A stretch of 64,000 nucleotides of DNA from Aneurinibacillus danicus (GCF_007991215.1 NZ_BJXX01000052.1:1-64000), one strand, 5' to 3'. Shown: positions 43,994-51,396, numbered from the stretch's first letter. Translations and numbers: made by a program. Notes: generated by a model not told the origin, from the sequence alone.

Positions 43994-44650
43994 ATGAAAA
44001 GAAAGCACCTTGCATTACTCACCCTGGCGCTTGCAGCAGCGCTTACTACTACAGCATGTTCTTCCAATCAGGGGCAGCAAAGCTCCCCTGCCACCGGACA
44101 GGAACAGAAGCAGCCAGTCAAACAGTGGGACAAGGCTCCGGCCATGCAAATCGATCCAAACAAAACATACATTGCGCATGTGGAAACAAACAAAGGCAAG
44201 TTCTCGATTGAGCTGTTTGCAAAAGATGCGCCCAAAACCGTCAACAACTTCGTTTTTCTCTCCAAAGAGAATTTCTATGACGGCGTCATCTTTCACCGGA
44301 TTATGAAAAATTTCATGATCCAAACAGGGGACCCGCTCGGCAATGGCATGGGTGGACCCGGCTATCAATTTGAAGATGAACTGCCGTCAAAACATAAATA
44401 CGAAAAAGGCATTGTCGCCATGGCGAACTCCGGTCCGAATACGAATGGCAGCCAATTCTTCATCGGCAACGGTGAAGGCGTGGAAGGATTGAACAGTCAG
44501 CCGAAATATACCATATTCGGCAAAGTTATCGACGGAATGGACACGATCGAGGCTATCTCCAGCACGCCTGTCGCCCAAAACCCGCTCGGCGAATTCAGCT
44601 CACCTGTAGAGAAGGTGTTCATTAAAAGCATCAAGATTGAAGAGAAATAA
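43994..44650 (+). CDS. Cyclophilin-type peptidyl-prolyl isomerase lipoprotein
   Basis: Catalyses proline isomerisation outside the membrane. A lipoprotein signal (MKRKHLALLTLALAAALTTT then ACSS, Cys near residue 22) precedes a cyclophilin domain: FVFLSKENFYDGVIFHRI, FMIQTGDP, GTGGPGYQFEDE-like GMGGPGYQFEDE and NGSQFFI. 218 residues. A short duplicate of its GGPGYQFEDELPS region is found at 46619-46675. Terminator element C1 starts right after the stop. Confidence 0.93.
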   Translation: MKRKHLALLTLALAAALTTTACSSNQGQQSSPATGQEQKQPVKQWDKAPAMQIDPNKTYIAHVETNKGKFSIELFAKDAPKTVNNFVFLSKENFYDGVIFHRIMKNFMIQTGDPLGNGMGGPGYQFEDELPSKHKYEKGIVAMANSGPNTNGSQFFIGNGEGVEGLNSQPKYTIFGKVIDGMDTIEAISSTPVAQNPLGEFSSPVEKVFIKSIKIEEK

Positions 44651-44651
44651 A

Positions 44652-44845
44652 AGAAGATAAGGCTCTCTGCACGCGGGTTTCTTTTCCCTAAGGAGTAATG
44701 CTGTCCGCTTGGCCGGTCTCCGGGCTGACCTATCAAACATCTGGGCCTCTCGAAGAGGGAGACTGTGATAGGTCGTATCCGCCCTACAACCGGTAAAGCT
44801 AAGCGAGGAAAAGAAAAATGCTTAGCAGAGAGCCTTTATCTTCTT
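44652..44845 (+). repeat. Palindromic repeat type C copy C1 after the cyclophilin gene
   Basis: The outer arms AGAAGATAAGGCTCTCTGC and GCAGAGAGCCTTTATCTTCT pair over about 19 bp with one bulge, giving a terminator-type stem for the cyclophilin gene. Between them lie CACGCGGGTTTCTTTTCC and GGAAAAGAAAAATGC and the inner hairpin GACCTATC (44727-44734)/GATAGGTC (44767-44774) with a 32-nt loop (44735-44766) starting AAACATCTGGGCC and ending GGAGACTGT. Copy C2 is at 46731-46915 in inverted orientation. Confidence 0.9.
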
Positions 44846-44884
44846 TAATTGCTTACTCTCAATTACTTGATGTCTTTTCATCAT

Positions 44885-44960
44885 TTCCTCTTTACAATAG
44901 CTACTGTGCAGCGTGATACACAGATGGGCTTGTCTTCTTCGATGGTAGAATCGTATTTGA
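44885..44960 (-). pseudogene. Fragment of a PaaI-type thioesterase gene
   Basis: The stretch TGCAGCGTGATACACAGATG and following GGCTTGTCTTCTTCG match the 3' end of the intact thioesterase gene (46940-47000) at roughly 80 percent by eye. On the minus strand it would encode the ...CVSRCTVAIVK-like C-terminus. No full gene remains. It is evidence for a duplication that once joined a cyclophilin gene to a thioesterase gene. Confidence 0.75.
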
Positions 44961-45044
44961 GTGTACTACATACGCATGCGGCGAGAAGGTATAGGGGATC
45001 AGGAGTAAGAAACACATAGCAAAACAGCGCCCGCAAAGGCGCTG

Positions 45045-45323
45045 TTATTGTTTAAACCTTCGAAAGTCAACCGTATCAGGTAAACGACCTTCTTCCATCA
45101 AATCAGCAATTGCAGAAAGCATCATTGAGATTTTTCCAGGTTCATATTCTTCATCACAATCCGGTTCATCACATTGATAAGTAGGGACGTTATGGATGAC
45201 GTATGTTTGACCATCATTTCCGATCCATCTAACAACCTTTTCTTCTTTTTTCATAGACCCTCCGCACTCACATTCCATAGTTTGTCGTGCCTCCTGTCTC
45301 TTTCTAAAAGGTGCAACTGTCAT
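45045..45323 (-). CDS. YgiT/MqsA-N-type zinc-finger protein, candidate antitoxin
   Basis: A 92-residue acidic protein with a zinc-finger-like set of cysteines: CECGG near 18 and CDEPDC near 51 (CxC and CxxxxC). The rest (GKISMMLSAIADLMEEGRLP) is helical. YgiT-type zinc-finger proteins commonly follow MqsR/DUF4258-like toxins. It lies 67 bp after the 203-residue gene on the same strand, in the toxin-first order of mqsRA. GGGAGG lies 8 nt before ATG 45323. Antitoxin role is inference. Confidence 0.65.
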   Translation of the reverse strand: MTVAPFRKRQEARQTMECECGGSMKKEEKVVRWIGNDGQTYVIHNVPTYQCDEPDCDEEYEPGKISMMLSAIADLMEEGRLPDTVDFRRFKQ

Positions 45324-45390
45324 AACGCATCCCTCCCTACAAAGTATTAATGCTTATATTCATATATACCACTACCTACATGGTATAAAC

Positions 45391-46002
45391 TTATTCTTCG
45401 TTCTCTTCATAGTCCTTCAACAAAGCCAGTTTAAACGCTTCCAGTTGCTCCATCATTCCGGGCTTGTCCATTATCTGCTCCTTCAACGGCTGCAAATCGT
45501 CAGTCACAGTTACGACAACCACTTGTTTATGACCTCTTTTACGGAATGAAATAGAAATGTCGAAACGTTCCTCTTTGCTGTAAGTAACTGTGTACGTTAG
45601 CCTTGGATGACCTTTCCATTCCGCTTCCGGGTGTACCATGTCACTTTCTTTTATAAGGCTGATAATTTTATACATACTTTCAGATTTTGGACGCCTATTC
45701 TTGTCCGCGCTTCCGTCTATTCTTTCTGAAATGCGCTCTCTTGCGTGTTTGGTGAGTTCGACGATATTTTCATCATAAAGTGTTATCTCGTCCTTACCTA
45801 TTGTTCTCGTATTTTTTTCATTTAATACATGATCGGGTTGGTCGTCTTCTAATTCTACCTTAATTCCGGTATCACGATTTCTCCATCCTCGCTGCGTATC
45901 TTGGGGCGCGGTATCTATGATTTTTCTTTTCTGAGCGTCCGATAGTTTAAATATATCTCTAAAATGTATTGTTTTATCGGCCATTGCAATAGGGAAACGC
46001 AC
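45391..46002 (-). CDS. DUF4258/MqsR-like protein, candidate toxin
   Basis: A 203-residue protein. The middle and C-terminal part (ELTKHARERISERI, then LTYTVTYSKEERFDISISFR and KQVVVVTVTDDL) has the helix-then-beta pattern and HARERxxER motif of DUF4258 and related RelE/MqsR-fold toxins. The N-terminal 70 residues are not recognised. The start is GTG with AGAGG 8 nt upstream. It is AT-richer than neighbours and lies in an island with a zinc-finger partner. Toxicity is inference. Confidence 0.6.
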   Translation of the reverse strand: MRFPIAMADKTIHFRDIFKLSDAQKRKIIDTAPQDTQRGWRNRDTGIKVELEDDQPDHVLNEKNTRTIGKDEITLYDENIVELTKHARERISERIDGSADKNRRPKSESMYKIISLIKESDMVHPEAEWKGHPRLTYTVTYSKEERFDISISFRKRGHKQVVVVTVTDDLQPLKEQIMDKPGMMEQLEAFKLALLKDYEENEE

Positions 46003-46028
46003 ACTTAGTTCCTCTTTTCTCTCCCGTG

Positions 46029-46082
46029 TACTACTTTATACTACTTTAAAATAACTTTACACATTGTACCTGTATTTGTAAA
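46029..46082 (-). promoter_or_regulatory. Promoter and tandem repeat before the toxin-like gene
   Basis: On the minus strand TTTACA (46082-46077), 17-bp spacer, TAAAGT (46059-46054). Two tandem copies of TACTACTTTA (46029-46038 and 46039-46048) lie between the -10 and the start codon and could be an autoregulatory operator. Confidence 0.5.
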
Positions 46083-46140
46083 TAATATTTTAATAGAATA
46101 ACCATACCTATTTAAGCAAAACCGCATGTCTTTTGCGACA

Positions 46141-46374
46141 CTAAAAGTCAATTTCATCCAATAACTTGTCGATTGATTCAATACGTTCGTTGTTCAATTG
46201 TTCTTTCTGTCTACACTTCGAACACAGGACGTTTGTACACTTTTTCCCGTCAAGCAGATAGTTCGGGTCTATATTCAATGTGTCCCACACTTGCATTTGT
46301 ATTCGCCCATACGCGACATAGAAACGTAGTTGACTAACTCGCACCCGCGCTCTTGCAGCCATGCTGAGAAACAA
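46141..46374 (-). pseudogene. Unassigned gene remnant with Cys motif
   Basis: The frame ends VWDTLNIDPNYLLDGKKCTN, then VLCSKCRQKEQL and an acidic C-terminus. No credible Shine-Dalgarno and start is visible for this 77-residue frame, and the upstream sequence in all frames is broken. It looks like the 3' end of a decayed gene in the island. Function unknown. Confidence 0.4.
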
Positions 46375-46616
46375 GCTGCTTCCTCTTGCCTGATACGTTC
46401 CTAGCGGCAGGTCGGGTATTTCCCTTCACGCTGTTTGAAGTTGCCTATTGACGTATTCCAATCATGTCCGTTCGAGCATCGGATTGTGATTTTGCTCTGC
46501 TAATTGAGGTATAGCCCATCGACAAAGGTGAAACCACTGTTTCGATTCCGAAGTTTTTAAGCAGGTTGATATAGCGTTTGTAGTACCCTTGTTTGTATAA
46601 TTTACCTACCTGTAAG

Positions 46617-46675
46617 AAACGGAACAGGTGGACCCGGCTATCAATTCGAAGATGAACTGCCATCAAATAAAACAA
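46617..46675 (+). pseudogene. Fragment of the cyclophilin gene
   Basis: GGTGGACCCGGCTATCAATT then CGAAGATGAACTGCC reproduces the sequence at 44348-44389 of the intact cyclophilin gene, with few changes, and keeps the reading frame for GGPGYQFEDELPS. It then stops matching. Together with the thioesterase fragment at 44885 it marks a decayed duplicate. Confidence 0.8.
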
Positions 46676-46730
46676 TCACCATCCAAGAAAAGTAGACAGA
46701 GTGAAAGAAAGAATATAGATAGCGCAAGAA

Positions 46731-46915
46731 AAAAGGCTTCCCGCTAAGCATTTTTCTTTTCCTCGCTGAGCTTGGACGGTCGTAGGGCGGATACGACCTA
46801 TCACTGTCTCCCTCTCTGAGTGACCGAGATGTTTGATAGGTCAGCCTGAAGACCGGCCAAGCGCTCATTTCAGCTTCTTTTGGAAAAGAAACCCGCGTGC
46901 GGGAAGCCTTTTTTT
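46731..46915 (-). repeat. Palindromic repeat type C copy C2 after the thioesterase gene
   Basis: Inverted relative to C1. Outer arms AAGGCTTCCCGC and GCGGGAAGCCTT are perfectly complementary but differ from the arms of C1 (AAGGCTCTCTGC/GCAGAGAGCCTT). Inner stem GACCTATC/GATAGGTC (46795-46802 and 46835-46842) encloses a 32-nt loop (46803-46834) that on the minus strand starts AAACATCTCGGTC and ends GGAGACAGT. It directly follows the thioesterase stop on the minus strand, in sense orientation. Confidence 0.9.
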
Positions 46916-46920
46916 CTTCG

Positions 46921-47316
46921 TTACTTTTTCCGTTTCACCACGGCTATTGTACAGCGTGATACACAGATAAGCTTGCCTTCTTCGTCGGTAATCTTGATGT
47001 CCCAGACCATGGTGGTGCGGCCTTTGTGCAGCGGCGTCGCTACAGCGGTCACGATGCCGTCCCGCTTCGCCCGGATGTGATTGGCGTTAATCTCAAGTCC
47101 GACCGCTGTCTCATTCTCCTGGTCAATCAAATTCCACGTCCCCATGCTGGCCACCGTCTCCGCGAGTACGACTGAAGCTCCGCCATGCAGCAGGCCGAAT
47201 GGCTGGTGCGTTTTGGCATTGACCGGCATCGTCGCCGTCACTCGCTCCGGTGTCATTTCCCCTATCTCGATTCCCAATGTGCCGACGAGTGTATCTTTTA
47301 TGTCCTTCATCAACAT
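46921..47316 (-). CDS. PaaI-family hotdog thioesterase
   Basis: A 131-residue hotdog-fold acyl-CoA thioesterase with the family segment HQPFGLLHGGASVVLAETVAS (split here; HGG and the Glu are the catalytic region) and LEINANHIRAKRDG. Substrate not determined; related YuxO/MenI enzymes act on DHNA-CoA or phenylacetyl-CoA. ATG 47316 follows GGGAG by 8 nt and 13 bp separate it from marR, so the two form an operon. Confidence 0.88.
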   Translation of the reverse strand: MLMKDIKDTLVGTLGIEIGEMTPERVTATMPVNAKTHQPFGLLHGGASVVLAETVASMGTWNLIDQENETAVGLEINANHIRAKRDGIVTAVATPLHKGRTTMVWDIKITDEEGKLICVSRCTIAVVKRKK

Positions 47317-47329
47317 TCTATCATCTCCC

Positions 47330-47755
47330 TCACTCATTCTTTTTTTCATTAAATCCCAGACGAACCAGCATGCTTTTTAACAATTGTGTTTCCTCTTCCG
47401 TAAAATCGGCGAGGATGTTCTGGTTGCTCTGTTTCATCGCCTCTGTAAGCGATTTCTCCAATGTGCGGCCACGCTCTGTTACGTAAATCCTGTTCACTCG
47501 CCGGTCTTTAGGATCCGGCTTTCTCTCCACCAGTCCCTGGTGAGCCAATCGATCCAAAAGGCCGGTTATTGTCGCCGAATCAAGCCTTAACCGTTCTCCC
47601 AACTCGGCCCCATGCTGCCCCTCTTTCTCCCAGAGCAAGTGCAGAAGTGCATACTGGACCGGTGTAACTCCGTACGGCTGCAGTATGGTTTTGCTTGTTT
47701 GATACGCGCGCTGCTGGGCTTTACTAAGCAAAAATACGATGCAGTCTTCAAGCAC
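47330..47755 (-). CDS. MarR-family transcription regulator
   Basis: A 141-residue winged-helix regulator. The recognition region LDSATITGLLDRLAHQGLVERK and the wing PDPKDRRVNRIYVTERG are typical of MarR proteins. A GTG at 47755 (VLEDCIVFLLSKAQQ) is taken as start with AGGAGGGG upstream; the open frame extends further. An upstream palindrome TTGTATACAA overlaps its promoter region, consistent with autoregulation. The cotranscribed thioesterase is the likely target. Confidence 0.88.
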   Translation of the reverse strand: MLEDCIVFLLSKAQQRAYQTSKTILQPYGVTPVQYALLHLLWEKEGQHGAELGERLRLDSATITGLLDRLAHQGLVERKPDPKDRRVNRIYVTERGRTLEKSLTEAMKQSNQNILADFTEEETQLLKSMLVRLGFNEKKNE

Positions 47756-47810
47756 AATCTGACACCCCTCCTGAATTTTCTTCCTATTCAGAATATAACA
47801 CATAGCAAGT

Positions 47811-47826
47811 ATCTTGTATACAACTA
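47811..47826. promoter_or_regulatory. Possible MarR operator
   Basis: TTGTATACAA (47814-47823) is a perfect 10-bp palindrome about 60 bp upstream of the marR start. Confidence 0.4.
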
Positions 47827-47837
47827 ATTTGCATAAA

Positions 47838-47990
47838 AACAACCATGGCGTTTCAACCGCAACCCCGACATGAACATGATGGGAAGGGCGGCCAACTTTT
47901 ATGGTGCAAAGGAAACAACAGAAGAGAACGAGGGGATGATTGCTTTGAAGAAAGGGAGTATTTCACAAGTGTAATATTCCCTTTCTTGCT
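47838..47990 (+). repeat. Family A half repeat A8 with kinase-gene terminator
   Basis: The 5' domain is present (CAACCATGGCGTTTCAACCG, CAACCCCGACATGAACATG, GGGCGGCCAACTTTT) and part of the purine arm (AGAAGAGAACGAGGGGATGA). Where the apical hairpin should be it changes to AAGAAAGGGAGTATT ... AATATTCCCTTTCTT (47947-47985), the intrinsic terminator of the histidine kinase gene. The right arm is missing, as in A6. Confidence 0.75.
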
Positions 47991-49442
47991 CTAGCTTTGC
48001 TCCGCTTTCGTTTCGGCAGGAAGCCATACGGTAAACGCCGTGCCTTCACCCGCTTTGCTTTTAACGGTAATCGTACCCTGATGAAGGGTTACCAGCTCTT
48101 TAACGATCGCAAGTCCAAGTCCCGTTCCCGTCTCTTTACGGGAACGCACCCGGTCCACTTTGAAGAAGCGATCCCAGATGAATTCCAAATCGTGCTCGGA
48201 AATGCCAATACCCGTATCTTCTACGGTCACCCCGATGCCGCCGTCCCGCTCTCTCGCTCTCAGCGTAATCGATCCCTGTTCCGTAAATTTTAAGGCATTG
48301 CCCACCAGGTTAATGAAAATCTGCTCAATCCGGTGCGGATCGGCGATAATTCCCGGCAGCGGCGCCGTCATATCCAGGCGCAACTCAAGATTGCGCTTGG
48401 CAGCCTCTTCTTTGAACATAAACACAATCCGCCGCAGGAATGAGTCCATATCGATCGGACGCTTCACCAGATTCACCTCATGTTTCTCAAGGCGCACCAA
48501 CTCCAGCAAATCATTGACGAGCCGATTCATGTGCATGACTTCTTTGTACATGACATCATAATATTTCTGGCGTGACGCTTCGTCAACGACCAGCCCGTCC
48601 TGCAGCGCCTCAAGAAACCCCTGCATCGCCGTCAAAGGAGTCCTGAGTTCATGTGACACATTAGCGAGAAAGTCCTGACGGGTCTGTTCAAAGTCGGCAC
48701 GCTCCGCCTCTACAAGCTCAAGAGTCCCGGCCATCCGGTTAATCGTCCGTGCCAAATCTCCGATTTCGTCCTGAGACTCCACTACGGCGCGCTGGCTGTA
48801 ATTCCCTCGTTCAATCTGCAGCGCCACGTCATCAATCCGCTTCAGCGGACGGGAGATCGTCCAGGAGAGATACGAGACCATAGCTGTGGAGAGCAAAATT
48901 CCAAGCAGTGTCGCCCACAAAATCATCTCCCTCATATTGCCGACCGTTTCTTCGATACCTTCTACCGGTGCGTGCAATACGATGCCGCCAAATACCTTGT
49001 CTTTTTGGCCCCACGGTACAACCACCGACATCATCGGTTTACTCAAACCTTCAAATCGCAAATTCTGGACAACGTCCTTCCCCTCCATGACCTGCTCGAC
49101 GATCGAGCGGGCTACGGATTTGCCGATAAACACTTCATCCTGTGTCGAAGTGGAAATAATCCGTCCCTGCTGATCAAATACCCAAATGCGCGTATCGAAC
49201 GTCTGGTCAAGAAACGCCAGCATCGCCGTTGTCTGGTCAGCTTGAACCGGATAATCTTGAATGGCAAGGTTTACTTTTTTCGCTTTACGGAGCAATTCTT
49301 CCTTCGTTCCATTGTATATGTAATTTTTGGCCAGCACCGACATGGAGAGGCCAAGAGCGCCAAGCCCCAGCAGCACCGTTACCATGTAGCTGAGCAGGAG
49401 CTTACGAAAAATGCTTTTGTTAATGCCGAACCATTCTCTCAT
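47991..49442 (-). CDS. Sensor histidine kinase of the 49.4 kb two-component system
   Basis: A 483-residue membrane kinase: helix about 12-35, an extracytoplasmic sensing domain, a second helix near 170-190, a HAMP domain (SRPLKRIDDVALQIERG), HisKA with phosphorylated His in FLANVSHELRTPLTAMQ, and a HATPase domain (NLVGNALKFTEQG, DTGIGISEHDLEFIWDRFFK, GTGLGLAIVKELV). The ATG overlaps the regulator stop (TAATG). A GTG four codons upstream has a better Shine-Dalgarno. Signal unknown. Confidence 0.9.
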   Translation of the reverse strand: MREWFGINKSIFRKLLLSYMVTVLLGLGALGLSMSVLAKNYIYNGTKEELLRKAKKVNLAIQDYPVQADQTTAMLAFLDQTFDTRIWVFDQQGRIISTSTQDEVFIGKSVARSIVEQVMEGKDVVQNLRFEGLSKPMMSVVVPWGQKDKVFGGIVLHAPVEGIEETVGNMREMILWATLLGILLSTAMVSYLSWTISRPLKRIDDVALQIERGNYSQRAVVESQDEIGDLARTINRMAGTLELVEAERADFEQTRQDFLANVSHELRTPLTAMQGFLEALQDGLVVDEASRQKYYDVMYKEVMHMNRLVNDLLELVRLEKHEVNLVKRPIDMDSFLRRIVFMFKEEAAKRNLELRLDMTAPLPGIIADPHRIEQIFINLVGNALKFTEQGSITLRARERDGGIGVTVEDTGIGISEHDLEFIWDRFFKVDRVRSRKETGTGLGLAIVKELVTLHQGTITVKSKAGEGTAFTVWLPAETKAEQS

Positions 49443-50155
49443 TAAGCGGAGCACGACGCTTCCACCTCGAACTTGTAGCCCACGCCCCACACCGTATGAA
49501 TGCATTCATATGGCAGCCGCGCCAGATGCTGACGTATTTTTTTGACGTGAACGTCCACCGTGCGAATATCGCCGAAAAAGTCATAGCCCCAGATTTGCTC
49601 GAGTAACTGTTCCCTTGTAAATACACTGCCCTGTGAACGGGCCAGGAACACAAGCAAATCGAATTCTTTCGGACGGAACTGCACTCTTTCGCCCGCGACG
49701 GTCACCTGGCGTCCCTGCAGATCAATCTGAAGGTCCTGGAACTGAAGGACATTGCTTTGTGCCGCATCCTTCTCCTCCGTTCCCCGCGGCTGCATCCGTC
49801 GGAAAATCGCTTTAATTCTCGCGACAAGCTCCCGCGGACTGAACGGCTTTGTGACATAGTCATCCGCGCCCAGCTCAAGGCCGAGCACCCGGTCGAATTC
49901 TTCTCCTTTTGCTGATAACATAATAATAGGCGTATCCATCGTTTTGCGAATTTCCCGGCACGCCTCGTATCCATCCATTTTTGGCATCATTACATCAAGA
50001 ATAATCGCGTCCGGCTTCTCCGCCTCGGCGAGCCGTACCGCTTCGTCTCCATCATGCGCTTCTACTAAATCAATTTGCTGCTGGGCAAAGTACAGACGAA
50101 TAATCTCTAGTACGTTCGTATCATCGTCAGCAACAAGCACTTTCGTTCCGTTCAT
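49442..50155 (-). CDS. OmpR/PhoB-type response regulator
   Basis: A 237-residue regulator with receiver residues DDD (10-12), phosphorylated Asp in AIILDVMMPKMDG, and K in YVTKPFSPRE, followed by a winged-helix DNA-binding domain (FTREQLLEQIWGYDFFGDIR, VDVHVKKIRQHL). AGGAGG lies 9 nt before the ATG. It resembles WalR/PhoP/ResD in layout, but the regulon is unknown. An extended -10 (TGATATACT) is visible on the minus strand near 50236. Confidence 0.92.
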   Translation of the reverse strand: MNGTKVLVADDDTNVLEIIRLYFAQQQIDLVEAHDGDEAVRLAEAEKPDAIILDVMMPKMDGYEACREIRKTMDTPIIMLSAKGEEFDRVLGLELGADDYVTKPFSPRELVARIKAIFRRMQPRGTEEKDAAQSNVLQFQDLQIDLQGRQVTVAGERVQFRPKEFDLLVFLARSQGSVFTREQLLEQIWGYDFFGDIRTVDVHVKKIRQHLARLPYECIHTVWGVGYKFEVEASCSA

Positions 50156-50352
50156 CGCTATCTTCCTCCTCCATTCCGCACGCGCACTTTATACGGAATA
50201 CGGCATTGCAAACTTTATCTATTTGTTATTCCATTAGTATATCACATTTTCTGCGCATGTTTTGCAAGCCGAAGGCATCTATTTATATCATTCGCTACAG
50301 AAAAACCCGTCATGTCCGTGCTGGAGGAAGGAATTTATGTTTTTACTCATTA

Positions 50353-50382
50353 GAATAACCGGTACGTTTGTACCGGTTATTC
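50353..50382. other. Perfect 13-bp inverted repeat
   Basis: GAATAACCGGTAC (50353-50365) and GTACCGGTTATTC (50370-50382) around GTTT. No T-tract follows on either strand. It lies about 200 bp upstream of the response regulator gene. The remaining 600-bp gap (50156-50757) has no gene I can support. Confidence 0.6.
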
Positions 50383-50757
50383 ATAGGAAGAAGAAGCGTG
50401 AAGCTTATATTGTTTTTTTAAGTTATTAACATGTAAGTAATTGGTTGGTTTCTTATGCTATAGACGGCAAAATTTTGCTGTGGTATCGTACAGGCGTTTT
50501 GCTCGTTTATTGGTCTTTTGATGTCATTCCATTTCCTTCAATTGCTTTAGCAGCATACCGTCCTTAAAGCTCTTGCTCACCTCCCGATAGCTATACTTTA
50601 CTCAAAAATTGTAACCGTACCGTGTCTTTCTTAAGAACTTTTTTTGATAAAAATATGATCAATTTGTGTTCGTTCCCCGGGTAAGCAAAACCCGAGTTGG
50701 CATCTCTTTTGAAAGAAGGTATGATGAAGAGAAAACGGATACACAGGAGGAATGCAT

Positions 50758-51162
50758 ATGGATGCTTCATTGGAGATTGTTGTTCGTTCTACTGAAATTG
50801 ACGTCAACGGCCATGTCAACAATGCCAAATACCTCGAATACCTGGAGTGGGGTCGGGAAGAATGGTACGAGCGGGCAAACCTTGCCTATGACAAGTTTCT
50901 CGACTTAGGGATCCAGACGGTCACCGTCAACATCAACATTAATTACCGAAAAGAGTGCCTACAAAATGACCGTCTTACGATTACGACCAGACCGGAGCGG
51001 CTCGGCCGGACAAGCTATGTGTTAAAGCAGGAAATACATAACCAGCGCGGCGAGCTGGTTGCAGATGCCCTTGTAACGAGTGTCACAATGGATAGCCATA
51101 CGCGCACAAGCCGGCCTGTACCGGATGAACTGGCGCGCTTATTCGCTCATCTTGCTTCATAA
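50758..51162 (+). CDS. Acyl-CoA thioesterase, FadM/YbgC type
   Basis: A 134-residue hotdog-fold protein with the 4HBT pattern near the start: RSTEIDVNGHVNNAKYLEYL, where Asp and the HVNN segment are the usual active site, and GREEWYERAN. Second half is beta-rich. It is expected to hydrolyse medium or long acyl thioesters. GGAGG lies 7 nt before ATG 50758 (another ATG is 6 bp upstream, too close). Repeat B2 follows its stop in sense orientation. Confidence 0.88.
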   Translation: MDASLEIVVRSTEIDVNGHVNNAKYLEYLEWGREEWYERANLAYDKFLDLGIQTVTVNININYRKECLQNDRLTITTRPERLGRTSYVLKQEIHNQRGELVADALVTSVTMDSHTRTSRPVPDELARLFAHLAS

Positions 51163-51174
51163 TCCGGCTTATAT

Positions 51175-51375
51175 AAGAAAAACTCGCGGGCGGTGCCGCT
51201 CGTCCTTTTTCCACACAGAAGACAAGCGGCCGCTTTGTGGCCCTTCGGTCGGACCGGCAAAACATCCGGGTACCTCGAAGAGGGAGACAATTGCCGGTCT
51301 TTCCCTCCCTTCAGGCCACACGCTCCACACGGAAAAAGCAACGGTCGGCACACGCCTCGCGAGTTTTTCCTCGAT
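51175..51375 (+). repeat. Palindromic repeat type B copy B2
   Basis: Ends AAAAACTCGCGGGCG and CGCGAGTTTTT pair as a terminator-like outer stem. The inner stem GACCGGCA (51252-51259) and TGCCGGTC (51292-51299) encloses a 32-nt loop (51260-51291) starting AAACATCCGGGTACC and ending GGAGACAAT. It lies 15 bp after the thioesterase stop and before the convergent gerC end. Close to B1 over its whole length. Confidence 0.9.
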
Positions 51376-51396
51376 TACAATGGAGGAAAAGTATTA

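Noticed and set aside
46445-46675. Minus-strand frame with a YTS-containing stretch, thought of as a TnpB (IS605 OrfB) remnant
   Set aside because: Only a short segment (LKNFGIETVVSPLSMGYTS) is suggestive; no zinc-ribbon or catalytic residues follow, so it is left as unassigned debris of the island.
50500-50620. Possible transposase orfA fragment on the minus strand (SYREVSKSFKDG-like)
   Set aside because: The stretch is under 25 codons with a stop and no terminal repeats; not enough to call an insertion sequence.
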